Origin: Haloferax sp. Q22
Lineage (GTDB): Archaea > Halobacteriota > Halobacteria > Halobacteriales > Haloferacaceae
DNA length: 64,000 bases
Assembly: GCF_001482285.1 (NCBI RefSeq)
Contig: NZ_LOEP01000037.1
Coordinates: forward strand, 124,001-188,000
Direction of reading: 5' to 3'
This document shows positions 27,388 through 36,118 of the stretch, piece after piece; the stretch's first letter is position 1; the number at the start of each line of letters is the position of its first letter. The position numbers and the translations under genes were made by a program. The notes under the pieces are model-generated. The model worked only from the letters and a program-made list of their open reading frames with translations, had not been told where the DNA came from and made no database searches.

Positions 27388-27800
27388 GCGAAGACCCCTT
27401 CGGCGACCTCGACGCCGCGATGGGGAGTGGGGAGTCCGCGGCGGACCCCGAACCGGAACCCGAACCAGCGTCCGAAGACGCCGGCACCGACGACGCGGTC
27501 GAATCGGAAGGAGGGACAGAACCGGAGCCTGTCGAGGAGGTCAACCCCCGAGAGCGCCCCGCGTTCGAGTTCGATGAGACCGTCCACAAGGCGCTCTACG
27601 TGCTCGAAGCGGTCGCCGACGAGTTCGACGACATCATCACCTACGACGTGGAGCGGGACCTGACCCGCGACCACGGGCTCAAGGGCGTCACGAAGAGCGA
27701 ACTCCACAACGCCGCGCTCGACGTGGCCACCGAACACCCCGAAGAAATCGTCGAACGCGTCCTCGAACAGCGCGGCGTCGACGAGGAACGCTCCGAATAA
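27384..27800 (+). CDS. Small acidic partner of ParA (putative partition adaptor)
   Basis: A 138-residue protein with two parts. Residues 1-60 are very acidic and low in complexity (repeated PEPEPE), probably disordered. Residues 60-130 are predicted helical (VHKALYVLEAVADEFDDI and KSELHNAALDVATEHPEEIVERVLEQ). It has no recognisable ParB N-terminal domain. The coupling to parA by an ATGA overlap and the position of a second iteron block at its stop codon suggest it does the job of ParB/ParG. It is frequently annotated only as hypothetical in haloarchaea; function here is inference. Confidence 0.7.
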   Translation: MSEDPFGDLDAAMGSGESAADPEPEPEPASEDAGTDDAVESEGGTEPEPVEEVNPRERPAFEFDETVHKALYVLEAVADEFDDIITYDVERDLTRDHGLKGVTKSELHNAALDVATEHPEEIVERVLEQRGVDEERSE

Positions 27801-27813
27801 TTCGAATAATCCG
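27793..27813. repeat. 9-bp iterons at the 3' end of the parA operon
   Basis: The block runs CCGAATAATTCGAATAATCC plus one base. It contains two copies of CGAATAATY, the reverse complement of the GAATTATTY unit upstream of parA. It overlaps the stop codon of the small acidic gene. An inverted pair of iteron blocks bracketing the operon would let a binding protein contact both ends. Confidence 0.65.
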
Positions 27814-27951
27814 TCTCCGTCAAACCTCTTAGCACCGGACAGAACACGAGCGACACGACAGCGGGAGCGCACCGACCGAGACGGTCCGCTCCGCGTGGGT
27901 AGTGATCGAGATGTGGGGAAATTACTTCAGTATACCCACCGTAGTGAGCGT

Positions 27952-28182
27952 ATGTCCGAAGCGACGCTGGACGGTCGCGGACGCCTCACGCTCCCCAAAG
28001 AGATCAGAGAGCGGTACGGCGAACACTACCACATCGTCCAACTGCACGACGGTATCAAGCTGATTCCAATCGAGGATGACCCGCTCGATGCGCTCCGCAC
28101 CGAGTTCGCGGACGTCGAGAAGACGGCCGAAGAACTCCGCCACGGAGCGCGGAACGCGGCGATAGACGAGGCCGGCCGCTGA
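27952..28182 (+). CDS. vapB: AbrB/MazE-type antitoxin (VapB-like)
   Basis: A 76-residue protein with an N-terminal SpoVT/AbrB swapped-hairpin DNA-binding domain (MSEATLDGRGRLTLPKEIRERYG) and a C-terminal helical tail (DALRTEFADVEKTAEELRHGARNAA) that would wrap the toxin. The start at 27952 was chosen because the AbrB domain starts there; upstream residues are not conserved in character. Its TGA is immediately followed by the ATG of the PIN-domain gene. It would neutralise the toxin and repress the operon. Confidence 0.85.
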   Translation: MSEATLDGRGRLTLPKEIRERYGEHYHIVQLHDGIKLIPIEDDPLDALRTEFADVEKTAEELRHGARNAAIDEAGR

Positions 28183-28557
28183 ATGTACGCGGAGACGGAT
28201 TTCCTGCTGGCACTCATCAAGGACGAAGACTGGCTCGGCGATGCCGCAGAGACGTTCTACCGAGACCATCGGGACGAACTGTGGACGTCGCAGTTCACGC
28301 TCATCGAACTCCTCATGGTCGCGTACCGAGAAGAGCGGGACACGGAACGGGTCATCACGAACGTGGCCGCACTGTTAGAAGTTCGGGGCGACGTTGATAC
28401 GGTCCTCACGGCCGCAACCTACGTCGAAGACCACGGGTTCACGCCCTTCGACGCGCTCCATCTCGTCGAATCAGATGGCGACACGATCGTTTCGAGCGAC
28501 GAGACGTACGAGTCGTTTGCTCCGCGGCTCGACCTGAAGGCCGTCGAAGACGAGTGA
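28183..28557 (+). CDS. vapC: PIN-domain ribonuclease toxin (VapC-like)
   Basis: A 124-residue PIN-domain protein with the expected acidic metal site: Asp6 (ETDFLLAL), Glu42 (FTLIELLM), Asp90 (PFDALHL) and Asp106 (SSDETY). It directly follows the AbrB-type antitoxin gene with no spacer, which is the usual VapBC arrangement. VapC toxins cleave tRNA or rRNA when the antitoxin is lost. Located between the ParA locus and the betaine island, it probably helps stabilise the replicon. Confidence 0.88.
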   Translation: MYAETDFLLALIKDEDWLGDAAETFYRDHRDELWTSQFTLIELLMVAYREERDTERVITNVAALLEVRGDVDTVLTAATYVEDHGFTPFDALHLVESDGDTIVSSDETYESFAPRLDLKAVEDE

Positions 28558-28704
28558 CAGCGGTAGGGTAGTTATTCATCAGACAGTCCTGACTCCCAAT
28601 ACGTTCGTCCAGAGTTCAGCACGGCCTCGTCAGACTATCAGCGACTGCGGTTCGACACCGCCGATAAACTGAGGCAGAGGCGGTGACGCGCCGCGAATCG
28701 GCGC

Positions 28705-31218
28705 TCACCGAATCATCTTGTCGCGGTCAGGGTCGAAAAGCGGCCCCGACCGGACCGTCGCGGGGTAGGCGTCGCCCTCGTACCGAATTTCGACGTCCTG
28801 CCCCGAACTGGCGTACTGCTCGGGGAGGTACGCGTACGCGATGCCGGCGTCGATAGTGTAGCCGTAGTCCGCCCGACAGCAGTAGCCGACGACCTCGCCG
28901 TCGGCGAACACCGGGTGGCCCGCGTCGACGACGGCTTCCTCCTCGTCGAGCGTTATCGGGACGATTCGGTCGCTCGGGCTGTCGTCGTTTTTGTCCTCCA
29001 CGAGCGCCGCCTTCCCGACGAAGTCGGTGTCGAGGTCGACCGCGAAGCCGATTCCGGCCTCGTACGGGTTGTGTTCGGGCGTGAGGTCCGTTCCCCAGAG
29101 ACGGAATCCCTTCTCCATGCTCGTCGAGTCGAGCGCGGCCCAACCGACGGGCGCGATGTCGTACTCCTCGCCGGCCTCCCGGATGGCGTCCCAGAGCTGG
29201 CTCCCGTACTCGGTCGGGGCGTAGATTTCCCAGCCGAGTTCGCCGGCGTACGAGAGTCGGAGCATGGTCACGGGGATGCTGCCGAGGTAGGTCTCCTGTG
29301 CGGAGTAGAACGGGAACTCGTCGTTCGAGAGGTCGGCCTCGACGAGGTTCTCAAGCACCTTCCGGGAGTCGGGTCCGAAGACGCCGATTCCGGTCCGACT
29401 GGAGACGTGTGCGGTCACGTCGACGGAGCCGTCGTCGGGCGCGTGCTCCTCAACCCAGCGCGAGTGGAGCGTCGCCGAGCTTCCGCCCCCGGTGAACAGC
29501 ACGAACCGGTCGTCGCCGAGGCGGGCGACCGTCAGGTCGGCGAGCACGCCGCCGTCTTCGTTGAGCATCGCCGAGTAGCGCATCCGGCCCGGCGTGACGT
29601 CCATATCGTTCGTCAGGAGCCCCTGCAGGAACTCCAGCGCGCCCGGCCCCGTCACTTCGATGGGCGTGAAGGTCGTCATATCGACCATGCCGACCTTCTC
29701 GCGGAGGTGCTGGTGTTCCGCGCCCTGGACCTTCGACCAGTTCTGCGAGAGCCAGTCGGGGCGGTCCGGAACGTCGTACGTTTCGAGGAGCGTCTCGTTG
29801 GACTCGTACCACTGCGGGACCTCCCAGCCGTCGCTGTCGTAGAACTCCGCGCCGAGTTCGGCCTGCCGGTCGTAAAACGGACTCCGGCGGAGGGCGCGCT
29901 GTCCGTCCGGCTGTTCGCGCGGGTGGATGAGTTGGTACACCTCGCGGTACTGCTGTGCGCCGCGCCCGTAGGTGTACTCACGGCTCCCCGTGTGCGACTG
30001 GAACCGAGAGACGTGCGCGCCGGAAGCGTTGACTCGGGATCCGTCGAGCCGCGGCGTTCCGTCTTCCATCCAGCTGGCAACGATGTCGCCCGCGCCGCCG
30101 GACTGCGTGACCCAGACGGCGAGCGCCCACCAGAGACCGTCCGTGTCCTCGTCCGGTCCGAGGATGGGCATGCCGTCGGGCGTGAACGAGAACATGCCGT
30201 TGATGGCGGAAGTCCACTCGCAGTCCTCGAAGCCAGGGACGAGTTCGCTTGCGGCGTCGAACGCCGACCGGTCGTGGTCCGGGTGGGTGTTCTCGTAGAA
30301 GTGCTCCTCGGTGAACTCCCGAAGCGACGGGTATTCGAGTCCGAGGTCGTCGAGCTTGTCGGGACCGTAGATATCCGCCGGGTCGACGAGGAGCGACTCG
30401 TGGTTGTACGAGCCGATACCGTAGCGCTCGCCGTGCTGTCGGTAGTACAGCGAGTGGTCCTGGTGCCGAAGCAGCGGCTGTTCGATTTCGCGCTCTGCGC
30501 CTTCGAGTTCGTCCAGTTCGTCGGAGACGAGATACTGGTGCGCGCAGGGCACAAGCGGGATGTCCGTGCCGACCATCTCGCCGAACAGCGGCCCCCAGAT
30601 GTTCGTGGCGACGAGCACCTCGTCGGCCTCGATTCGACCGTGTTCGGTGTCGACCGCGTCGATACTGCCGTCGGAGACGTCGATATCCGTGACCTCGGTG
30701 TGGCCGTAGAACTCGACGCCTGCCTCGCGGGCTTGCTCCGCCATCGATTCGGCGGCGCTGACGGCGTCAGCCTTCCCGTCCGACGGGACGTAGTACCCGC
30801 CGTAGATGACGTCGGCGTTTATCTGCGGGACGCGCGCTTCGACCTCTTCGGGCGTGAGAAGTTCACCCTCGTCGATACCGTACGACTGTCCCCACTCGCG
30901 CTTGCGTTTGAGGAAGTCCCAGCGCGCTTCGGAGTAGGCGACTTCGATGCCACCGCACGTCCGGAAGTCGCCGAACCCGTCGTAGAGGTCGCGCGTGTAC
31001 GACGCCATCTCCGTCATCAGCTTGTTCCCGGCCGTCTGGAACACGAGTCCGGGGGCGTGAGAGGTCGAACCTCCCGTCTCGAACAGCGGCCCCCGGTCGA
31101 GGACGACGACGTCTTCGCGACCCGACTCGGCGAGGTGATACGCCGCGCTACAACCGACACAGCCGGCCCCGACAACGACCGTTCCGGCGCGTTCGGGAAA
31201 CGTAGACCATGTGTTCAT
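28705..31218 (-). CDS. FAD-dependent dimethylglycine/sarcosine dehydrogenase with C-terminal GcvT domain
   Basis: An 837-residue two-part enzyme. The N-terminal half is a DAO-type flavoprotein with the dinucleotide motif VVGAGCVGCSAAYHLAE and a SHAPG block shortly after, as in dimethylglycine dehydrogenases. The C-terminal half is an aminomethyltransferase (GcvT) fold from about residue 450 (DMTTFTPIEVTGPGALEFLQGLLTND, then GYCCRADYGYTI at the end) that handles the one-carbon unit with folate. The start at 31218 places the FAD motif near residue 14. Removes a methyl group from dimethylglycine or sarcosine; neighbours (BCCT transporter, Rieske oxygenase, sarcosine oxidase, SHMT) indicate glycine betaine breakdown. 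Confidence 0.87.
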   Translation of the reverse strand: MNTWSTFPERAGTVVVGAGCVGCSAAYHLAESGREDVVVLDRGPLFETGGSTSHAPGLVFQTAGNKLMTEMASYTRDLYDGFGDFRTCGGIEVAYSEARWDFLKRKREWGQSYGIDEGELLTPEEVEARVPQINADVIYGGYYVPSDGKADAVSAAESMAEQAREAGVEFYGHTEVTDIDVSDGSIDAVDTEHGRIEADEVLVATNIWGPLFGEMVGTDIPLVPCAHQYLVSDELDELEGAEREIEQPLLRHQDHSLYYRQHGERYGIGSYNHESLLVDPADIYGPDKLDDLGLEYPSLREFTEEHFYENTHPDHDRSAFDAASELVPGFEDCEWTSAINGMFSFTPDGMPILGPDEDTDGLWWALAVWVTQSGGAGDIVASWMEDGTPRLDGSRVNASGAHVSRFQSHTGSREYTYGRGAQQYREVYQLIHPREQPDGQRALRRSPFYDRQAELGAEFYDSDGWEVPQWYESNETLLETYDVPDRPDWLSQNWSKVQGAEHQHLREKVGMVDMTTFTPIEVTGPGALEFLQGLLTNDMDVTPGRMRYSAMLNEDGGVLADLTVARLGDDRFVLFTGGGSSATLHSRWVEEHAPDDGSVDVTAHVSSRTGIGVFGPDSRKVLENLVEADLSNDEFPFYSAQETYLGSIPVTMLRLSYAGELGWEIYAPTEYGSQLWDAIREAGEEYDIAPVGWAALDSTSMEKGFRLWGTDLTPEHNPYEAGIGFAVDLDTDFVGKAALVEDKNDDSPSDRIVPITLDEEEAVVDAGHPVFADGEVVGYCCRADYGYTIDAGIAYAYLPEQYASSGQDVEIRYEGDAYPATVRSGPLFDPDRDKMIR

Positions 31219-31396
31219 ATACCAAACAGTAGTGACCGCGGCCCCCGGATATCTCTCCGGGTCCACTATCTGAGGTGTATACGTACCGGGGGGTGGTGAG
31301 AGCCGGGTCTCGCCACGGGACGAACGTCGTTTGCACGAGGAGAGAGCGCCGACGAGCAGCGTTTGCCAACGGGACGGGGAGCGTCGCCGACGAACG

Positions 31397-31564
31397 TCAC
31401 TCGCCGGCGAGGTACTTCTCTCTGAGGTAGATGACGAGGCTGGCGCTCAGGAACGCGAGACCCGCGCCCTGTAGCTCACCGACCGTCATCGCGAACAGCG
31501 CAACGAGGAAAAGGAAAACCGCGAACGCCGCCGAAACGACAGCGAGCGCGTTCATCGAGAGCAT
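31397..31564 (-). CDS. Small two-span membrane protein next to the BCCT transporter
   Basis: A 55-residue protein beginning MLSMNALAVVSAAFAVFLFL, with one hydrophobic span at residues 4-25 and a second at 31-46, then a basic end REKYLAGE. Its ATG is 26 bp downstream of the BCCT transporter stop on the same strand, so it is probably co-transcribed. It has no recognised family. Tiny membrane proteins next to transporters can act as accessory subunits; nothing in the sequence proves that here. A start nine bases later (MNALAV) is also possible. Confidence 0.65.
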   Translation of the reverse strand: MLSMNALAVVSAAFAVFLFLVALFAMTVGELQGAGLAFLSASLVIYLREKYLAGE

Positions 31565-31590
31565 CGAGTCATCGTTCGGTGACCCCGTCG

Positions 31591-33345
31591 TTAGTCGTCC
31601 GTCGTGCTGGGGTTCTCTTGGACGTTGGTCACGACCGACGTCCGAGAGCGACCGACGTCGATGTCGATGTCCTCGTCCGCCAAGTTCTCGATTCGCTCGG
31701 CGAACTCCTCGGACTGCAGGAGTTCGTACTCCTTGTCGAGACCGAGATAGACCGTGTAGCACATGACGACGAGGACGACGGCGAACGGGAATCCCGTCGC
31801 GATGGCCGCGGTCTGGAGCGCGCCGAGGCCGCCGCCGTAGAGGAGAAGTGCCGCGACGAGACCCTCGACGACCGCCCAGAAGATGCGTTGGGTCCGCGGT
31901 ACGTTGTGCTTGCCACCCGACGTGAGGTGGTCGACGACGAGCGACCCCGAGTCGGAGGAGGTCACGAAGAACGTCACCACGAGCGTCACGGCGAGCAGTC
32001 CCGTGATAGCGCTGAACGGGAACTGTTCGAGGAGCGCGAACATCGCGACCGTCTGTCCGGCCTCGCCGTAGGTCGCGAGGACCGCGCCGTTACCCTGAAG
32101 CGAGTTGAACAGCGCGCTCCCGCCGAACGCCGAGAGCCAGACCGTCGAGAACAGCGACGGCAGGACGAACACGCCGAAGACGAACTCGCGGACCGTCCGC
32201 CCCTTCGAGATGCGCGCGACGAACATGCCGACGAACGGTGACCAAGCAATCCACCACGCCCAGTAGAACACCGTCCAGCCGTTGACGGTTGACGCGCCGT
32301 CGCCGAGCGTCCCGGTGAAGAACGCCAGCGAGAGGAAGTCGCTGAAGTAGTTCCCGAGACCCTGCACCCACGCGCCGAAGATGCTCATCGTCGCGCCGGC
32401 GACGAGCACGAACGCCAACAGGACGAACATCAAAAAGACGTTCAGCGTGCTCAGACGCCGGATGCCGTCTTCGAGGCCGGCCGCGACGGAGGCGGTGGCG
32501 ATGAGAGTAATCACGGCGATGAGCCCAATCTGCATCCCCGTGTTGTTCGGAACGCTCAGGACGCCGAGCATGCTCTCGCCGAGGATATACGACAGGCCCG
32601 TGTTTATCTGCGCGACGCCGAGGCCGAGCGACGTGGCGAGGCCGAACAGCGTCGCGAACACCGACACGAGGTCGATGAGATGGCCCGGCCAGCCGTAGAT
32701 TCGCTCGCCGAGGAGCGGCCAGAAAATCGACCGGAAGGTGAGCGGGAGCCCCCTGTTGAACGAGAAGAACGCGAGCCCCAGTCCCACGAGACCGTAGATG
32801 GCCCACGGGTGGAATCCCCAATGGAAGAACGTCTGCGTCATCGCGGCGATGCCCGCAGCGCCGGACCCGGCCTCGGCGTCGAAGAAGCCGGGAACGTTGG
32901 TGAAGTAGTACAGCGGCTCCGAGACGCTGTAGAACATGAGCCCGATACCCATGCCCGCGCTGAACAGCATCGCCATCCACGAGAAGTCGCTGAACTCCTT
33001 TTCGGCCTCGACACCGCCGAGCGTTATCTTTCCGTACTTACTCAGCGCGAAGTACGCCAAGACCACGATAAAGAGGTTCACCGACAGGAGGAAGAACCAT
33101 CCGAAGTTGCCCTCAAAAAAGCCCCTGACGGCCGAGTAGACGCTCGCCGCCTGCTCGCCGAGAATGAGCGTCGCCGCGACGAAGACGCCGATTACCAAGA
33201 GCGCAGCCGGGAAGACGACGGGATGGATGTCGAGCCCCCACCGCTGGATGTTTCCGTCGCCGGGTTCGCGCTCCGTCTCGGGGTAGAACACGTCCGCCTG
33301 TAAGTCGCTCGTCGACCGGTCGGTCGAATCGTTGCTATTCGTCAT
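31591..33345 (-). CDS. betT: BCCT-family betaine/choline transporter
   Basis: A 584-residue BCCT transporter with twelve hydrophobic segments. It contains the family signature region WTVFYWAWWIAWSPFVGMFVARISKGRT, with the aromatic cluster that binds trimethylammonium groups, and the GMGIGLMFYSVSEPLYYF segment in the first repeat. The GMGIG core resembles sodium-coupled betaine transporters (BetP, OpuD). An acidic cytoplasmic N-terminus precedes the first span. It lies between dimethylglycine dehydrogenase and sarcosine oxidase genes, so the imported betaine would be both osmolyte and carbon/nitrogen source. The 290-bp gap upstream probably has its own promoter. Confidence 0.9.
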   Translation of the reverse strand: MTNSNDSTDRSTSDLQADVFYPETEREPGDGNIQRWGLDIHPVVFPAALLVIGVFVAATLILGEQAASVYSAVRGFFEGNFGWFFLLSVNLFIVVLAYFALSKYGKITLGGVEAEKEFSDFSWMAMLFSAGMGIGLMFYSVSEPLYYFTNVPGFFDAEAGSGAAGIAAMTQTFFHWGFHPWAIYGLVGLGLAFFSFNRGLPLTFRSIFWPLLGERIYGWPGHLIDLVSVFATLFGLATSLGLGVAQINTGLSYILGESMLGVLSVPNNTGMQIGLIAVITLIATASVAAGLEDGIRRLSTLNVFLMFVLLAFVLVAGATMSIFGAWVQGLGNYFSDFLSLAFFTGTLGDGASTVNGWTVFYWAWWIAWSPFVGMFVARISKGRTVREFVFGVFVLPSLFSTVWLSAFGGSALFNSLQGNGAVLATYGEAGQTVAMFALLEQFPFSAITGLLAVTLVVTFFVTSSDSGSLVVDHLTSGGKHNVPRTQRIFWAVVEGLVAALLLYGGGLGALQTAAIATGFPFAVVLVVMCYTVYLGLDKEYELLQSEEFAERIENLADEDIDIDVGRSRTSVVTNVQENPSTTDD

Positions 33346-33635
33346 TCGATACAGCCTCCGTTGATAACCGCCGCCTGAATTCGTGTTCGTTCATATCGCT
33401 ATCCCCGCTTTGGGGCCACCCAGTGTCACCGTCGAGAGACGGCCCGCGTCGGCTTCGACGCGTCCGCCCTGGCCGTGATACAGGTCCACACCCCTCACGA
33501 TTCAACCAACCCAATGGTGTTACACATAATAACAAGTCGGCTTCGATAATAGTGGCATTTATACGCAAAAGAGGAACAGTTCCGAAAATTATATCGTCAA
33601 ATCAGTTGACGAGCGGCAATCGCGACCGCCCGTCG

Positions 33636-34778
33636 TCACTCGAACCGGTCGAGCGAGAACATGTCGAGCGGCAGGTCGCTCTCGCCGTCGACGACGAGGT
33701 CGGCGAGGATTTCGCCGATGACGCTGGCGAACTTGAAGCCGTGTCCCGAAAAGCCGGCTCCGACGGCGACCTGCGGGTGGTCTGGCAACGTGTCGAGGAT
33801 GAAGTGTTCGTCCGGCGAGTTCGTGAACATGCACGTCGCGAGCGACATCGTCGGCCCCGCGGCCTCCGGGAAGTACTTCTCCGTGACGTCCCGGAGTATC
33901 GCCTCGTCAGCGCGGTTCGGCTCGCGGTCGAAGTCGTCGGGGTCGACCTCCTCGTCGCGGTGATGGTATTTGCCGAGTTTGAATCCCGGCACGTCGTGGA
34001 CCGGGAACCCGTAGAACCGACCCTCGGGGACGCTGAGGTTCCAGACGGGGAATTCCTCGGGCGCGAACGTCGCCGGTGACTCCGGTTGGAACCACGCGAG
34101 CGCCTGTCGCTCGGGGACTGCGAGGCCGTCAAGCGCCGAGGCAAGCTTGTAGTTCCACGCGCCCGCGGCGAGCACGAGCGCGTCCGCGACGTACACACCT
34201 CGGTCGGTGCGGACGCGCACCCCGCCGTCGTTCGTCTCCGCCCAGTCTTCGACCCGTTCGCGGGCGCGAATCTCGGCACCCCGGGCCTGCGCCGCTTCGG
34301 TGTGCGCGATAATCGCCTGCTCGGGGACGATGAACCCACCGTCTTCCTGATAGACCGCGCGGTACTCCTCGGGGAGTTCGTAGCCGGGGAACCGCTCGTT
34401 GACCTCCGCGCCGGTCAGCACCTCGTGCGGGATGTCGTGTTCCTCACAGGAGCGTTTCGAACCCGCGAACACGTCGTTGTCCTCTGGTCCGGCGTCAATG
34501 GAGCCGGTTCGGTGGATGACCTCGCGGCCGGTCTCCTCGGCGAGGTCGTCCCAGAGGTCGTACGCGCGTTCGATGAGCGGGACGTACGAGGGGTGTTCGT
34601 AGTACGCACGGCGGATGATGCGGGTGATGCCGTGAGACGACCCCTGCGAGTGGGGGATGTCGTAGCGTTCGAGACCGACGACGTCGAGGCCGCGGTCGGC
34701 GAGGTGGTACGCGGTCGCGCTTCCCATCCCGCCGACCCCGACGACGGCGACATCGTATCGGTCGTCGCGGACACTCAT
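33636..34778 (-). CDS. Sarcosine oxidase / N-methyl amino acid oxidase (monomeric SoxA/SolA type)
   Basis: A 380-residue DAO-family flavoenzyme with the FAD motif VAVVGVGGMGSATAYHLADRG at the N-terminus, the HSQGSSHGITRIIRRAYYEHPSYVPL block typical of monomeric sarcosine oxidase and N-methyltryptophan oxidase, and GFSGHGFKFASVIGEILADL near the C-terminus, which includes the flavin-binding end. The start at 34778 puts the dinucleotide fold near residue 10. Would oxidise sarcosine to glycine and formaldehyde. It is divergent from the Rieske oxygenase gene. Confidence 0.87.
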   Translation of the reverse strand: MSVRDDRYDVAVVGVGGMGSATAYHLADRGLDVVGLERYDIPHSQGSSHGITRIIRRAYYEHPSYVPLIERAYDLWDDLAEETGREVIHRTGSIDAGPEDNDVFAGSKRSCEEHDIPHEVLTGAEVNERFPGYELPEEYRAVYQEDGGFIVPEQAIIAHTEAAQARGAEIRARERVEDWAETNDGGVRVRTDRGVYVADALVLAAGAWNYKLASALDGLAVPERQALAWFQPESPATFAPEEFPVWNLSVPEGRFYGFPVHDVPGFKLGKYHHRDEEVDPDDFDREPNRADEAILRDVTEKYFPEAAGPTMSLATCMFTNSPDEHFILDTLPDHPQVAVGAGFSGHGFKFASVIGEILADLVVDGESDLPLDMFSLDRFE

Positions 34779-34914
34779 TGTGTCCGGCGGTTCGGAACGT
34801 CCCCCCTTCACTCTTGACCTGTATCACGGAGCCCCTTTTTCAGAGGAACGACGCCCGGCCCGCCGAGAGCAGCGCTGGCGGTCGAACGCCGACGGCTCAC
34901 GGATATCCACCACC

Positions 34915-34922
34915 ACTTATAC
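34915..34922 (+). promoter_or_regulatory. TATA-like box of the Rieske operon
   Basis: The sequence ACTTATAC lies about 55-60 bp before the ATG at 34976, implying a short leader of about 28 nt. The same 197-bp interval contains the divergent sarcosine oxidase promoter, which I could not place with confidence. Confidence 0.45.
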
Positions 34923-34975
34923 GGCTCAACTATTCCCGACGAACCCTTTTCCACAAATGTGTGTTTCTTCTTCCC

Positions 34976-36118
34976 ATGACACGGTGGAACAACAATCGTG
35001 ACGAAGTCGGTGCAGTAAGTGCTGATATCACCGCTGAAACGAACGCGCTACCGGCGAGGTACTTCACCGACCCGGAAGTCCACGAGATGGAAAAGGAGAA
35101 AGTGTTCGGTCAGTACTGGGTCTACGCGGGCCACGAGACCCACATCCCGGACGCGGGCGACTACTTCACGCGAACCATCGGTGACAAGCAGATTATCGTC
35201 ACCCGCGACGGCGAGGGCGACGTGCGGGCGTTCTACAACGTCTGTGCCCACCGCGGGTCGAAGATGCTCGACGATACGCCGATGACCGACACCGGAACCC
35301 TCAATCGAATCACCTGCCCGTACCACCTCTGGGCGTACGAACTCGACGGGACGCTCCAGAGCACCCCCAAGAGCTTCGAGGAGGCGAGCCTGAACCCGGA
35401 CCTCGACGACGACGCCGTCAGCGAACTCGACCCCGAAGAGAACGGACTCATGGAGGTCAACACGGACGCCATCGGGCCGCTCGTGTTCGTCAACTTCGAG
35501 GACGAACCGAGCCTCTCGCTGGCCGAACAGGCCGGGTCGATGAAGACGGAACTCGAGGACCTGCCGCTCGGCGAGTACGAGCACGCCCGGCGCTACGTCT
35601 CCGAAGTCGAGTGCAACTGGAAGACGTTCAGCGGGAACTACTCGGAGTGCGACCACTGTCAGGCGAACCATCAAGACTGGGTGCAGGGGCTCGAACTCAT
35701 GGACTCCGAACTCGAAGTCAACGACTACCACTGGGTGCTTCACTACAAGCACAAAGAGGACGTCGACGACGAGATGCGCATCCACCCCGAACACGAGGCC
35801 AAGTTCTACTACTTCTGGCCGAACTTCACGGTCAACATGTACGGCACCGCCGACGGCTACGGCACGTACATCATCGACCCCATCGACGAGGGGCGCTTCC
35901 AACTCATCGCGGACTACTACTTCCGCGACTCCGACCTGTCGGAAGAAGAAGAGAAGTTCGTTCAGACGAGCCGACAGCTCCAGGAGGAGGACTTCGAGCT
36001 CGTCGAACGGCAGTACGAGGGACTCACGTCCGGCGCGCTCGGGCAGGCACAGCTCGGTCCGAACGAACACACCGTCCACAAACTGCACCGCCTCGCACAG
36101 GACGCTTACAATGCCTGA
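34976..36118 (+). CDS. Rieske non-haem iron oxygenase alpha subunit (probable glycine betaine monooxygenase, GbcA-like)
   Basis: A 380-residue ring-hydroxylating/demethylating oxygenase. The Rieske cluster ligands are Cys90-X-His92 (CAHRG) and Cys114-X2-His117 (CPYH). The catalytic domain carries the NYSECDHCQANH block around residue 220, supplying the two His ligands of the mononuclear iron. Size and pattern match the GbcA/stachydrine demethylase/carnitine oxygenase group that demethylates quaternary ammonium compounds. With the BCCT transporter and the dimethylglycine enzyme nearby, conversion of glycine betaine to dimethylglycine and formaldehyde is the likely reaction. No ferredoxin reductase (GbcB) gene is seen nearby. 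Confidence 0.85.
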   Translation: MTRWNNNRDEVGAVSADITAETNALPARYFTDPEVHEMEKEKVFGQYWVYAGHETHIPDAGDYFTRTIGDKQIIVTRDGEGDVRAFYNVCAHRGSKMLDDTPMTDTGTLNRITCPYHLWAYELDGTLQSTPKSFEEASLNPDLDDDAVSELDPEENGLMEVNTDAIGPLVFVNFEDEPSLSLAEQAGSMKTELEDLPLGEYEHARRYVSEVECNWKTFSGNYSECDHCQANHQDWVQGLELMDSELEVNDYHWVLHYKHKEDVDDEMRIHPEHEAKFYYFWPNFTVNMYGTADGYGTYIIDPIDEGRFQLIADYYFRDSDLSEEEEKFVQTSRQLQEEDFELVERQYEGLTSGALGQAQLGPNEHTVHKLHRLAQDAYNA

